From an uncultured Lachnospiraceae bacterium (GTDB lineage Bacteria > Bacillota > Clostridia > Lachnospirales > Lachnospiraceae): DNA of 7,178 bases. Positions 1 to 4,659 of this stretch are shown here, one piece after another. Every line of letters begins with the position of its first letter. The stretch's first letter is position 1. The stretch covers positions 1 to 7,178 of the forward strand of contig CAOKHR010000123.1 in the NCBI GenBank assembly GCA_948468325.1, read 5' to 3'. The translations under genes were made by a program, and so were the position numbers. The notes under the pieces are model-generated. The model worked only from the letters and a program-made list of their open reading frames with translations. It searched no databases and had not been told where the DNA came from.

Positions 1-2
1 CC

Positions 3-1205
3 GAGCCTTCCAAACTGATTTATGAAGAGGGAGACAGCCTTTCGCTGGATGGAGCAGTCCTGAAAATCCTCTATAAAGACGGAGACAGCACTTCCATTCC
101 GCTATCTTATGATATGATAAAGAATTTTGATATGCACCAGATTGGAATGCAGAAAATCAATGTATCATACCGTGGAAAAGAGACTTCTTTTACAATCGAA
201 GTACGGGAAGTACCCATTTCTTCCATTACCCTGCCACAGACATTCTCTATGATCCGTTCTGAAAGTGCTTGGCTTGAGCCGGAGATTTTGCCGGAAAATG
301 CATCTAATCAGGAAGTAATTTGGAAATCAAGTAATGAAAACATCGTAAGCGTAGACGGGTATGGAAGAATTGTAGCAAAATCGGCGGGAACTGCAGTGAT
401 AACGGCTGAAACATCCAATGGACTGACGGCATCCTGTACCGTAACCGTTCTGGTTCCTGCCGTGTCCATACAGCTAAGCCAGACAACCCTGACATTAAAA
501 GAAGGGGAGAGGAAAAGTATAACAGCACAGGTTCTTCCGTTAGAAAGTACAGATACTGTAAAATGGCGTTCTGGAAATCCGGCAATAGCAGAAGTGTATG
601 ATGGGACTATTGTGGCAGTAACGGCAGGAACCGCGTCTATAACCGCTTATACGGACAGTGGAGTACAGGCATCCTGTACTGTTACAGTACAGAATAACAA
701 CGGAAACTCAAATGGGAATGCCGGAACATCCGGTGGCTCTAATATTGGAAATACCGGAACATCCGGCACATCAAATCACGTAAACAGAGTTGGAGCAACA
801 TATATTAAAAATAAAACCAAATACAAAGTAACTTCTGACACTAACAGGACGGCAGAAGTTGCAGGCATCAACGGTAAGCAGAAATCCTACACTGTGCCGA
901 GCACGATTATGATAAACGGAATTACTTATAGAGTAACCAGCATCCATGCAAACGCATTTAGAAGCTGTAAAGCAACAAAAATTACTTTGGGGGCAAATAT
1001 TCAGACGATTGGCAAGAATGCATTTTATAACTGCCAAAATCTAAAATCACTGATCATAAAATCATGTCAGATTAAGTCAGTCGGAAAAAATGCGTTTAAA
1101 AATGTTAAGCAAAAAGTAACTATTAAAGTACCTCGCAAAAAATATAAGGTTTATGCTAAACTTTTTGGAAAAAGGGGGCCAAAATCATTGAAGATAATGA
1201 TCTAA
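3..1205 (+). CDS. Surface protein, 3' part: Big_3 + two BIG2 + BspA-like LRR_5 C-terminus (5' partial)
   Basis: The frame is open from base 3 to the TAA at 1203-1205 (400 residues visible), so the true start lies left of the window and the internal ATG at 114 is not the start. Residues about 1-67 fit a group 3 bacterial Ig-like domain (a Y-x-x-G-D opening, then YKDG, ending in VSYRGKETSFTIEV). Residues about 71-149 and 153-229 are two BIG2 domains, each with the W-x-S-x-N-x-x-(I/V) core, a G-x-I-V-A turn, AGTAxITA and a final CTVTV. A Gly/Ser/Asn/Thr linker (about 230-262) follows, then a region with LRR_5/BspA-like repeats (NAFxxC, KITLGxNIxxIGKNAFxxC, VGKNAF) and a basic end. Such proteins are exported and act at the cell surface in adhesion or wall association. 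No LPxTG motif is seen, so any anchor would be N-terminal or non-covalent. The family is clear; the ligand is unknown. Confidence 0.88.
   Translation, partial: EPSKLIYEEGDSLSLDGAVLKILYKDGDSTSIPLSYDMIKNFDMHQIGMQKINVSYRGKETSFTIEVREVPISSITLPQTFSMIRSESAWLEPEILPENASNQEVIWKSSNENIVSVDGYGRIVAKSAGTAVITAETSNGLTASCTVTVLVPAVSIQLSQTTLTLKEGERKSITAQVLPLESTDTVKWRSGNPAIAEVYDGTIVAVTAGTASITAYTDSGVQASCTVTVQNNNGNSNGNAGTSGGSNIGNTGTSGTSNHVNRVGATYIKNKTKYKVTSDTNRTAEVAGINGKQKSYTVPSTIMINGITYRVTSIHANAFRSCKATKITLGANIQTIGKNAFYNCQNLKSLIIKSCQIKSVGKNAFKNVKQKVTIKVPRKKYKVYAKLFGKRGPKSLKIMI
715..766 (+). repeat. Short in-gene repeat coding the GNxGTSG linker
   Basis: The 13-base unit CCGGAACATCCGG occurs exactly at 721-733 and 754-766, 33 bases apart, each preceded by a similar GGAAT(A/G)-type sequence. 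It codes the GTSG part of the low-complexity linker between the second BIG2 domain and the LRR region. Such linkers can change length by slippage or recombination. Confidence 0.6.
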
Positions 1206-1206
1206 T

Positions 1207-1262
1207 GAAAAAGAATAGCTGAAAAGAAGCTATACTGTGGCTCATATTTTTAGCTTTTTTTC
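1207..1262. terminator. Probable bidirectional terminator between convergent genes
   Basis: Two overlapping hairpins lie between the TAA of the surface protein and the convergent gene. For the plus strand, 1221-1232 pairs with 1251-1262 (12 pairs, one G-U) and the right arm is itself a T run. For the minus strand, ATAGCT at 1228-1233 pairs with AGCTAT at 1215-1220 around a 7-base loop, followed on that strand by a T-rich tract (1214-1207). Stems are AT-rich, so strength is uncertain. The stop of the minus gene (1250-1252) lies inside the structure. Confidence 0.5.
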
Positions 1263-1693
1263 TTAGGTTTCCATTTGGTAGTACTTTCCGGCAGCCTATA
1301 TGTAGCCTGCAAAACCCTGTTTTTCTTTCGGATGTCAAAAACAATTTCAGAACAACGCCTATGATTTGCCACATATAAAATACGGTTTTTGCAATGTTTC
1401 ATATACAGCTCAGAAATAGATTCTTCCAAACTTTCTTCGTAAAGTACAATATATAAATGCCCTATAAAAGAATAGGGATTTTCAAAATCAAAAGGCTGCG
1501 TCGCTGTAAGTGGAAAGTTTCCAAATATTTTGCCTAATAGATCTTTATAATTTGAATAGTTTTTCAAATAATCATGCTTGCCACGTTTGGAAAATAACCT
1601 GTATTCACAACCATTGACAGAAAGATACACCCTGTAAATTTGCCCTTTATGTTTTTCGCCAAATTCTTGAAATGCTGTAGATTTCCCTTTCAT
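1250..1693 (-). CDS. Hypothetical basic protein, 147 aa, second gene of a minus-strand pair
   Basis: I do not recognise this family. The frame runs from ATG at 1693-1691 to TAA at 1252-1250. That ATG shares one base with the TGA of the upstream gene (TGATG), the usual sign of translational coupling; a TTG at 1696 would add one residue but has no better ribosome site. The product is soluble with no signal peptide or membrane segment. It starts with a charged region, has beta-like stretches (QIYRVYLSVNG, HLYIVLYEES, RVLQATYRLP), an acidic helix-like stretch (LEESISELYMKH) and a very basic tail ending WKPKKKS. The tail suggests nucleic acid or membrane-surface contact, but no catalytic motif is visible. 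Its partner is the 88-aa protein just upstream, and the two probably act together. Confidence 0.6.
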   Translation of the reverse strand: MKGKSTAFQEFGEKHKGQIYRVYLSVNGCEYRLFSKRGKHDYLKNYSNYKDLLGKIFGNFPLTATQPFDFENPYSFIGHLYIVLYEESLEESISELYMKHCKNRILYVANHRRCSEIVFDIRKKNRVLQATYRLPESTTKWKPKKKS

Positions 1694-1959
1694 CAAGGGA
1701 TCTTAAAAATGCCGTCTTCCCTTAGCCGCTGACATACGGCACTTACATCTGAATATAAGATAGGGGCAGTAGGAACATTAATATTAGCTTCTTTCAAGGC
1801 TTGTCTGTAGTATGTTAAAAAATTATCATAATTTTTAAAGCGTTTCTTCCTTCGTAACAGTTTATAACATATATCATATCTTTTATTTACTTCATTCTGA
1901 GAATTGAGCCCTTTACGTGCAGTTTCTTCTTGATTGTTTGAAGCAAAGGTTATTGCCAT
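1693..1959 (-). CDS. Hypothetical small basic protein, 88 aa, first gene of a minus-strand pair
   Basis: Not recognised. It starts at ATG 1959-1957 with a GGAAG ribosome site nine bases upstream on the minus strand and a TATAAT box further up, and ends at TGA 1695-1693, overlapping the next gene. The N-terminal 25 residues are polar (Gln, Asn, Glu, Lys). Residues about 26-60 look helical and very basic (KRYDICYKLLRRKKRFKNYD, then FLTYYRQALKEANI). The C-terminal part (SDVSAVCQRLREDGIF) resembles the recognition-helix-plus-wing region of small winged-helix proteins, which would fit DNA binding, but this is only a resemblance. The coupled pair could be a toxin-antitoxin-like or accessory module; nothing in the sequence proves that. 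Confidence 0.55.
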   Translation of the reverse strand: MAITFASNNQEETARKGLNSQNEVNKRYDICYKLLRRKKRFKNYDNFLTYYRQALKEANINVPTAPILYSDVSAVCQRLREDGIFKIP

Positions 1960-1982
1960 ATAATCTGTCTTCCATTAGAAAT

Positions 1983-1988
1983 ATTATA
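1983..1988 (-). promoter_or_regulatory. Candidate -10 box for the minus-strand gene pair
   Basis: ATTATA on the plus strand reads TATAAT on the minus strand, about 24 bases upstream of the ATG at 1959. No convincing -35 box lies 16-18 bases further up, so this is a -10-only call supported by its position and the ribosome site that follows. Confidence 0.35.
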
Positions 1989-2027
1989 CATGCCATGCTG
2001 CAAAAATATAATAAAATCATTGCAGAA

Positions 2028-2215
2028 GTGCCCAAAAGGCGCCCAAACCCAAAACCCGATCCGCCGCCAACTGTTGGTTCTTTCAGAGTCAGGAAAAAAC
2101 AGCATTTCCAGCTCCTTCATTCACCCCATGCTTTCCGGCAGGAGCAGGCGGCAGGTTCCGTTTGTTAATGTTTGTCTGGCAATAAAAGCCCTTTTTCAGG
2201 TGCCCGAAAGGTGCC
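2028..2215. repeat. GC-rich block bounded by imperfect 16-bp direct repeats
   Basis: 2028-2043 (GTGCCCAAAAGGCGCC) and 2200-2215 (GTGCCCGAAAGGTGCC) match at 14 of 16 positions in the same orientation. The DNA between them is clearly richer in G+C than the AT-rich flanks, contains repeated CCCAAA units at 2031, 2042 and 2048, and a near-palindrome CCAAC-T-GTTGG at 2067-2077. This looks like a discrete small element, but its identity is unknown. Confidence 0.4.
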
Positions 2216-2371
2216 GGATATTCGCAGATGACTGACAAAAGGGAAAGCTATAAAAAGCTGAATCTATGCTGCATCATTTTTATATCTTTTGTTGATACAA
2301 TGAATGGGAAGGTACATTTGCACCTTTGAAAATATCTGCAGGGAAGATAAGGAATTTTAGTTAGAAGATGG

Positions 2372-2405
2372 AACAACCAAAATCTGCCTGCATTTCGGTT
2401 GTTTT
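2372..2405 (+). terminator. Hairpin with short T run, possible terminator
   Basis: AACAACC at 2372-2378 pairs with GGTTGTT at 2397-2403. After one mismatch the stem continues as AAAT/ATTT (2380-2383 with 2392-2395) around an 8-base loop. The right arm runs into TTTT at 2402-2405. No plus-strand gene lies upstream, so it may insulate the next promoter or be left from a lost gene. Confidence 0.4.
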
Positions 2406-2459
2406 CGGAATGTATCAGGGAATGAAGCTTTCAGGTGATTATATCGGAAAAAATAGTTC

Positions 2460-2488
2460 TTGCATAAATCATGTACAAAGTTTATAAT
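2460..2488 (+). promoter_or_regulatory. Sigma-A promoter of the Cys-rich lipoprotein/Lgt-like operon
   Basis: The -35 box TTGCAT (2460-2465) and a perfect -10 TATAAT (2483-2488) are separated by 17 bases. Spacing and boxes are identical to the promoter at 4442-4470. The leader to the gene start is about 50 bases. Confidence 0.8.
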
Positions 2489-2499
2489 GTATACATGAT
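2468..2499. promoter_or_regulatory. Operator-like dyads around the -10 box, copy 1
   Basis: ATCATGTA (2468-2475) and TACATGAT (2492-2499) form an 8-bp inverted repeat centred on the TATAAT. Within it, ATGTATACAT (2487-2496) is a perfect 10-bp palindrome. A protein bound here would block RNA polymerase. The likely binder is the Xre regulator encoded at 4167-4400, because the second copy of the region lies next to its gene. Confidence 0.55.
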
Positions 2500-2544
2500 A
2501 TATTTAAACAGTGATAGTAAAATAAAAAGATACGGGGGAGAATG

Positions 2545-3105
2545 ATGAATTTTAATGAAAAAACAAAAGCAGAGCAATTGTTTATCGTAATGCTTATGTT
2601 TGCGGCATTGCTTGGTTTATTTTGTGTTGCTGGATGTGGTGGCGGAAAGTCTTGTGAAACTCCTAAATGTGGAAGTGAAGATTTCGGTAACGGAACTGCC
2701 CGAGGGTGTTCTATTCCCGGCTGCGGCGGATGCTTAACATCCGGTAAGGGATGCAATACATCTTGCTGGCCGCAGTCTTGTAAGCTTATCACAGCATCAT
2801 CCAGCGAAAAAAATGAGGAAACCGGTGAAAAGGATGCAGTTAAGATATTTGCCTGTGATACTCGATACTATGCCAAAAATGGTTGTCTGGGGTGCGGACA
2901 GATTGAAAAGAATTGTTATTATGGATGTATAAAAAATAAAGATAGTTCAGATGATTCAAATGATGCGAGCGGTTGTTTTTATGGTTCGTATGATTCAGGA
3001 GAAAAAATGATCGGATGTGCAAATGGCTGTGCAGGATGTATTCCTTCAGATGGTATGAGTGCTTATATAATGGATGAATTAGAAGACCTGACAGGAGTAA
3101 AATAG
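2545..3105 (+). CDS. Cysteine-rich putative lipoprotein, 186 aa
   Basis: An exported protein with 19 cysteines, of a family I cannot name. The N-terminus (NEKTKAEQ, then a hydrophobic stretch from about 11 to 29) ends in V28-A29-G30-C31, a good lipobox, so C31 would be lipidated. The mature part is packed with Cys: positions 37, 42, 55, 60, 63, 70, 74, 79, a charged Ser/Glu/Lys spacer (about 84-100), then 104, 114, 117, 124, 128, 144, 158, 162 and 165. GC-type motifs recur (GCGGC, GCLGCG, GCAGC). The cysteines could form disulfides or bind metal. Of the tandem ATGs at 2542 and 2545, the second is preferred because the GGGGGAG ribosome site (2534-2540) would be too close to the first. The Lgt-like gene starts two bases after this stop, so the two are co-translated and probably act together. 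Function is not known. Confidence 0.8.
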   Translation: MNFNEKTKAEQLFIVMLMFAALLGLFCVAGCGGGKSCETPKCGSEDFGNGTARGCSIPGCGGCLTSGKGCNTSCWPQSCKLITASSSEKNEETGEKDAVKIFACDTRYYAKNGCLGCGQIEKNCYYGCIKNKDSSDDSNDASGCFYGSYDSGEKMIGCANGCAGCIPSDGMSAYIMDELEDLTGVK

Positions 3106-3107
3106 AA

Positions 3108-3854
3108 ATGTACCCATATATTTATATAGTTTTGCCATCCTATGTTATGATGACATTAGTCGGTGGTTTTACGGCGCTGTGCTTTATATTTTTTAGATTG
3201 GAAAAGTGTCAAATACAATTTACAACTTTTTTGCGGATGTTTTTGTTTTGTGTAATAGGCGGATTCATTGGCAGTAAAGTATTGTTTGCAATAACACAAA
3301 TTCCATGGCTGATAGAGAATTTCTCGTTCGTAAATTTACTGCTATTGATTCCACAGAGCGGATTTGTTTTTTTCGGAGGGTTATTCGGCGTTATAGTTGT
3401 ATTATTGGTAATGACAAGAGGTAATGCTGATTTTCGCAAAAAAATATTCAGGCTTGCTGTTCCGGCAATGCCACTATTTCATGCTTTTGGAAGAATTGGC
3501 TGCTTTCTTGCGGGATGTTGTTATGGAAAAGATTTACCGTCGCCAATACTTATCGGCTCCATTAAGTTAACACAGATTCCGGTTCAGCTAATGGAATCTT
3601 TGACAGAGTTTATCCTATTCTTTATTATTTTGGTTATAGAAAAAAAGAAAGAAAATACAGATATATTGCAAGTGTACCTTGTATTGTATGCGATGATAAG
3701 ATTTGCAGATGAATTTTTACGGGGAGATGTTATTAGAGGCATATATTTCGGAATATCAACATCACAGTGGATAGCCATAATAATACTAATTGTATACTTG
3801 ATTAGATTTATCAGGATTAGGATGATAGAACGGCAGATGATCAATAATTTTTGA
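3108..3854 (+). CDS. Lgt-family (prolipoprotein diacylglyceryl transferase-like) membrane protein, probable paralog
   Basis: A 248-residue polytopic membrane protein matching the Lgt fold. Lgt moves diacylglycerol from phosphatidylglycerol to the lipobox Cys of prolipoproteins. Visible matches: GFVFFGGLFG (85-94) for Lgt MSFHGGLIG; GRIGCFLAGCCYG (128-140) for GRIGNFINGELWG; RFADEFLRGD (198-207) for the RFxxExxR motif; and SQW (219-221) for the late GQ segment. R129, R198, E202 and G140 fit E. coli R143, R239, E243 and G154, but F89, C132 and C137 replace H103, N146 and E151. It is therefore probably not the housekeeping Lgt. The start is two bases after the Cys-rich lipoprotein stop, with AGGAG at 3093-3097. 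The inferred role is lipidation or other processing of that neighbour. Sure of the family, unsure of the activity. Confidence 0.82.
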   Translation: MYPYIYIVLPSYVMMTLVGGFTALCFIFFRLEKCQIQFTTFLRMFLFCVIGGFIGSKVLFAITQIPWLIENFSFVNLLLLIPQSGFVFFGGLFGVIVVLLVMTRGNADFRKKIFRLAVPAMPLFHAFGRIGCFLAGCCYGKDLPSPILIGSIKLTQIPVQLMESLTEFILFFIILVIEKKKENTDILQVYLVLYAMIRFADEFLRGDVIRGIYFGISTSQWIAIIILIVYLIRFIRIRMIERQMINNF

Positions 3855-4166
3855 TGAATCAGTAAATCTGCAATTGCAGTTTAAAACCTGGGAGAACAGG
3901 GTGCAGCTATCCACGGAATGTACGCACAAAGCCGTATGCTGGGTTGGAAATAATAAATTGAGCTTGGTTTTTGTTAAAATATATTAATGATGCCGCAGGG
4001 AACGTAAATCCTTGCGGTTGTTTTTTCGTTAGGATTTTTTTACTCAGACACATGTATGTCCTGGCCGTTTGTTAAAATCTGTTTGTCATAGGTGAAATAT
4101 AAAAGAATAGAAAAAGTAGCAGCAAACCGAAAAAGGTATGCCAAAAGTCAATGCCGGCACATCCAA
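3855..4166. other. Intergenic stretch between the Lgt-like and Xre genes
   Basis: Holds a perfect 12-bp palindrome (CTGCAATTGCAG, 3868-3879), a short decayed-looking coding stretch (3885-3953), the operon terminator at 3993-4026 and about 140 bases of AT-rich sequence before the convergent Xre stop. A TGCCGGCA palindrome lies near 4150 and could be part of a weak minus-strand stop signal. No gene is supported here. Confidence 0.5.
3993..4026 (+). terminator. Strong rho-independent terminator of the lipoprotein/Lgt-like operon
   Basis: CCGCAGGG (3993-4000) pairs with CCTTGCGG (4010-4017) over eight pairs with one G-U, around a 9-base loop, followed by TTG and a run of six T (4021-4026). It lies about 140 bases after the Lgt-like stop. 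Confidence 0.85.
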
Positions 4167-4400
4167 TCAGGGAATTTTATAAGAATCTTCTTCATCAGGA
4201 GCAGATATTTTTTCAAACAAATCCCCAATGGGACAATTTAAAATGCTGCTCAATGCGTCAAGGTTCTCAAAACGGATGGAACGCGTTTCATTCATGACCA
4301 TGCGGTTGAAGTTCTGATAACTTAAATCCATTTGTTTAAACAGCCAGTATTTTGTGTGATTCTGTTCTTTTAAAATTTCCAATACACGTAAACGTACCAT
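4167..4400 (-). CDS. Xre/Cro-type helix-turn-helix regulator, 77 aa
   Basis: A single-domain DNA-binding protein. It has the layout of small Xre regulators: a first helix (VRLRVLEILKEQ), the TKYWLFKQMDLSYQNFNRMV helix-turn-helix (about 16-35), the NETRSIRFENLDALSSIL helices, and CPIGDLFEKI closing the fold, followed by a short acidic tail. ATG at 4400 is chosen because the GGGG of the AAAAGGGG ribosome site (4407-4414) sits six bases upstream; a TTG at 4406 would abut that site. The gene reads away from a control region (4417-4504) whose twin lies before the Cys-rich lipoprotein. It most likely represses its own region and both plus-strand promoters. The signal it senses is not evident, as there is no ligand domain. 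Confidence 0.85.
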   Translation of the reverse strand: MVRLRVLEILKEQNHTKYWLFKQMDLSYQNFNRMVMNETRSIRFENLDALSSILNCPIGDLFEKISAPDEEDSYKIP

Positions 4401-4420
4401 ATGCAACCCCTTTTTTGGTG

Positions 4421-4426
4421 ATTATA
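4421..4426 (-). promoter_or_regulatory. -10 box of the Xre regulator gene
   Basis: A minus-strand TATAAT about 20 bases upstream of the ATG at 4400. The -35 region overlaps the TTGCAT of the divergent plus promoter and is a poor match, so the promoter may be weak or activated. Its overlap with the plus promoter implies mutual interference and autoregulation. Confidence 0.45.
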
Positions 4427-4441
4427 CTGGAAAAACAACCC

Positions 4442-4470
4442 TTGCATAAATGATGTATACAATATATAAT
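4442..4470 (+). promoter_or_regulatory. Sigma-A promoter reading toward the mini-ORF and BIG2 gene
   Basis: TTGCAT (4442-4447), a 17-base spacer and TATAAT (4465-4470), the same as the promoter at 2460-2488. The BIG2 gene starts about 190 bases downstream, so the transcript has a long leader carrying a mini-ORF. Confidence 0.75.
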
Positions 4471-4480
4471 GTATGCATAC
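4454..4480. promoter_or_regulatory. Operator-like palindromes around the -10 box, copy 2
   Basis: TGTATACA (4454-4461) is a perfect palindrome in the spacer and GTATGCATAC (4471-4480) is a perfect 10-bp palindrome directly after the TATAAT. The second is the counterpart of ATGTATACAT in copy 1, displaced by a few bases. Likely binding sites of the adjacent Xre protein. Confidence 0.55.
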
Positions 4481-4542
4481 TATATTACAGTATATGTAAA
4501 AACAAAAATGATAAGAACATGAAAACAGAAAGGAGCATGTTT

Positions 4543-4557
4543 ATGAGAAAAAAATAG
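4543..4557 (+). CDS. Four-codon mini-ORF (MRKK) in the BIG2 leader, or a frameshifted small gene
   Basis: AAAGGAG at 4529-4535 sits seven bases before an ATG at 4543, an excellent start site. The frame ends at TAG 4555-4557 after a run of seven A (4548-4554). If read one base forward after the run, the frame continues to TGA at 4607-4609 and would give a basic 21-residue peptide (SYNRRKSVCLKSFNGLF after MRKK). It could be a regulatory leader ORF, a slippage-controlled gene or the remains of a lost gene. It occupies the place taken by the Cys-rich lipoprotein downstream of copy 1. Confidence 0.25.
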   Translation: MRKK

Positions 4558-4659
4558 TTATAACCGCAGAAAGAGTGTGTGTTTAAAAAGTTTTAACGGA
4601 TTGTTTTGAAGAATCATTAAAAAAAGGGAAGAAATAAATTACAGGAGGAAATGAAATTT

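Larger units (their letters stand above)
1960..2433. other. Intergenic stretch without a convincing gene
   Basis: Open frames at 1917-2168 and 1990-2235 lack ribosome sites, overlap each other and have unlikely composition (Pro/Arg-rich or Ser-rich). The stretch holds the minus-strand promoter region, a GC-rich block (about 2028-2220) and a hairpin at 2372-2405. The AT-rich part 2236-2370 shows only weak local symmetry, such as AAGGT/ACCTT at 2309-2326. It may be a dispersed intergenic element plus decayed sequence. Confidence 0.5.
2434..2521. repeat. Control-region repeat, copy 1
   Basis: This stretch aligns with 4417-4504 over about 85 bases with one small indel in the left part. Both copies share GGTGATTATA, then GGAAAAA, CTTGCATAAAT-x-ATGTA, TATAATGTAT-x-CAT and TATATT. 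The match includes a complete plus-strand promoter and the minus-strand TATAAT box seen before the Xre gene, so the whole divergent control region seems to have been duplicated. Here no regulator gene remains on the left side. Confidence 0.8.
4417..4504. repeat. Control-region repeat, copy 2 (divergent Xre / BIG2 promoter region)
   Basis: The homolog of 2434-2521. It contains the plus promoter, operator palindromes and, on its left edge, ATTATA (4421-4426), which is a minus-strand TATAAT located to drive the Xre gene. Copy 1 keeps the same minus-strand box at 2438-2443 although no regulator follows it there. Confidence 0.8.

Noticed and set aside
1917..2235. Two overlapping plus-strand open frames (1917-2168 and 1990-2235)
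   Set aside because: No ribosome sites, Pro/Arg- or Ser-rich composition, mutual overlap, and the first overlaps the start of the better supported minus-strand gene.
2469..2792. Minus-strand open frame opposite the Cys-rich lipoprotein
   Set aside because: It is antisense to a gene with a promoter, ribosome site, signal peptide and operon partner, and has low-complexity Pro/His-rich content.
3209..3844. Minus-strand open frames opposite the Lgt-like gene
   Set aside because: They mirror the hydrophobic codons of the Lgt-family gene on the other strand and have no start signals.
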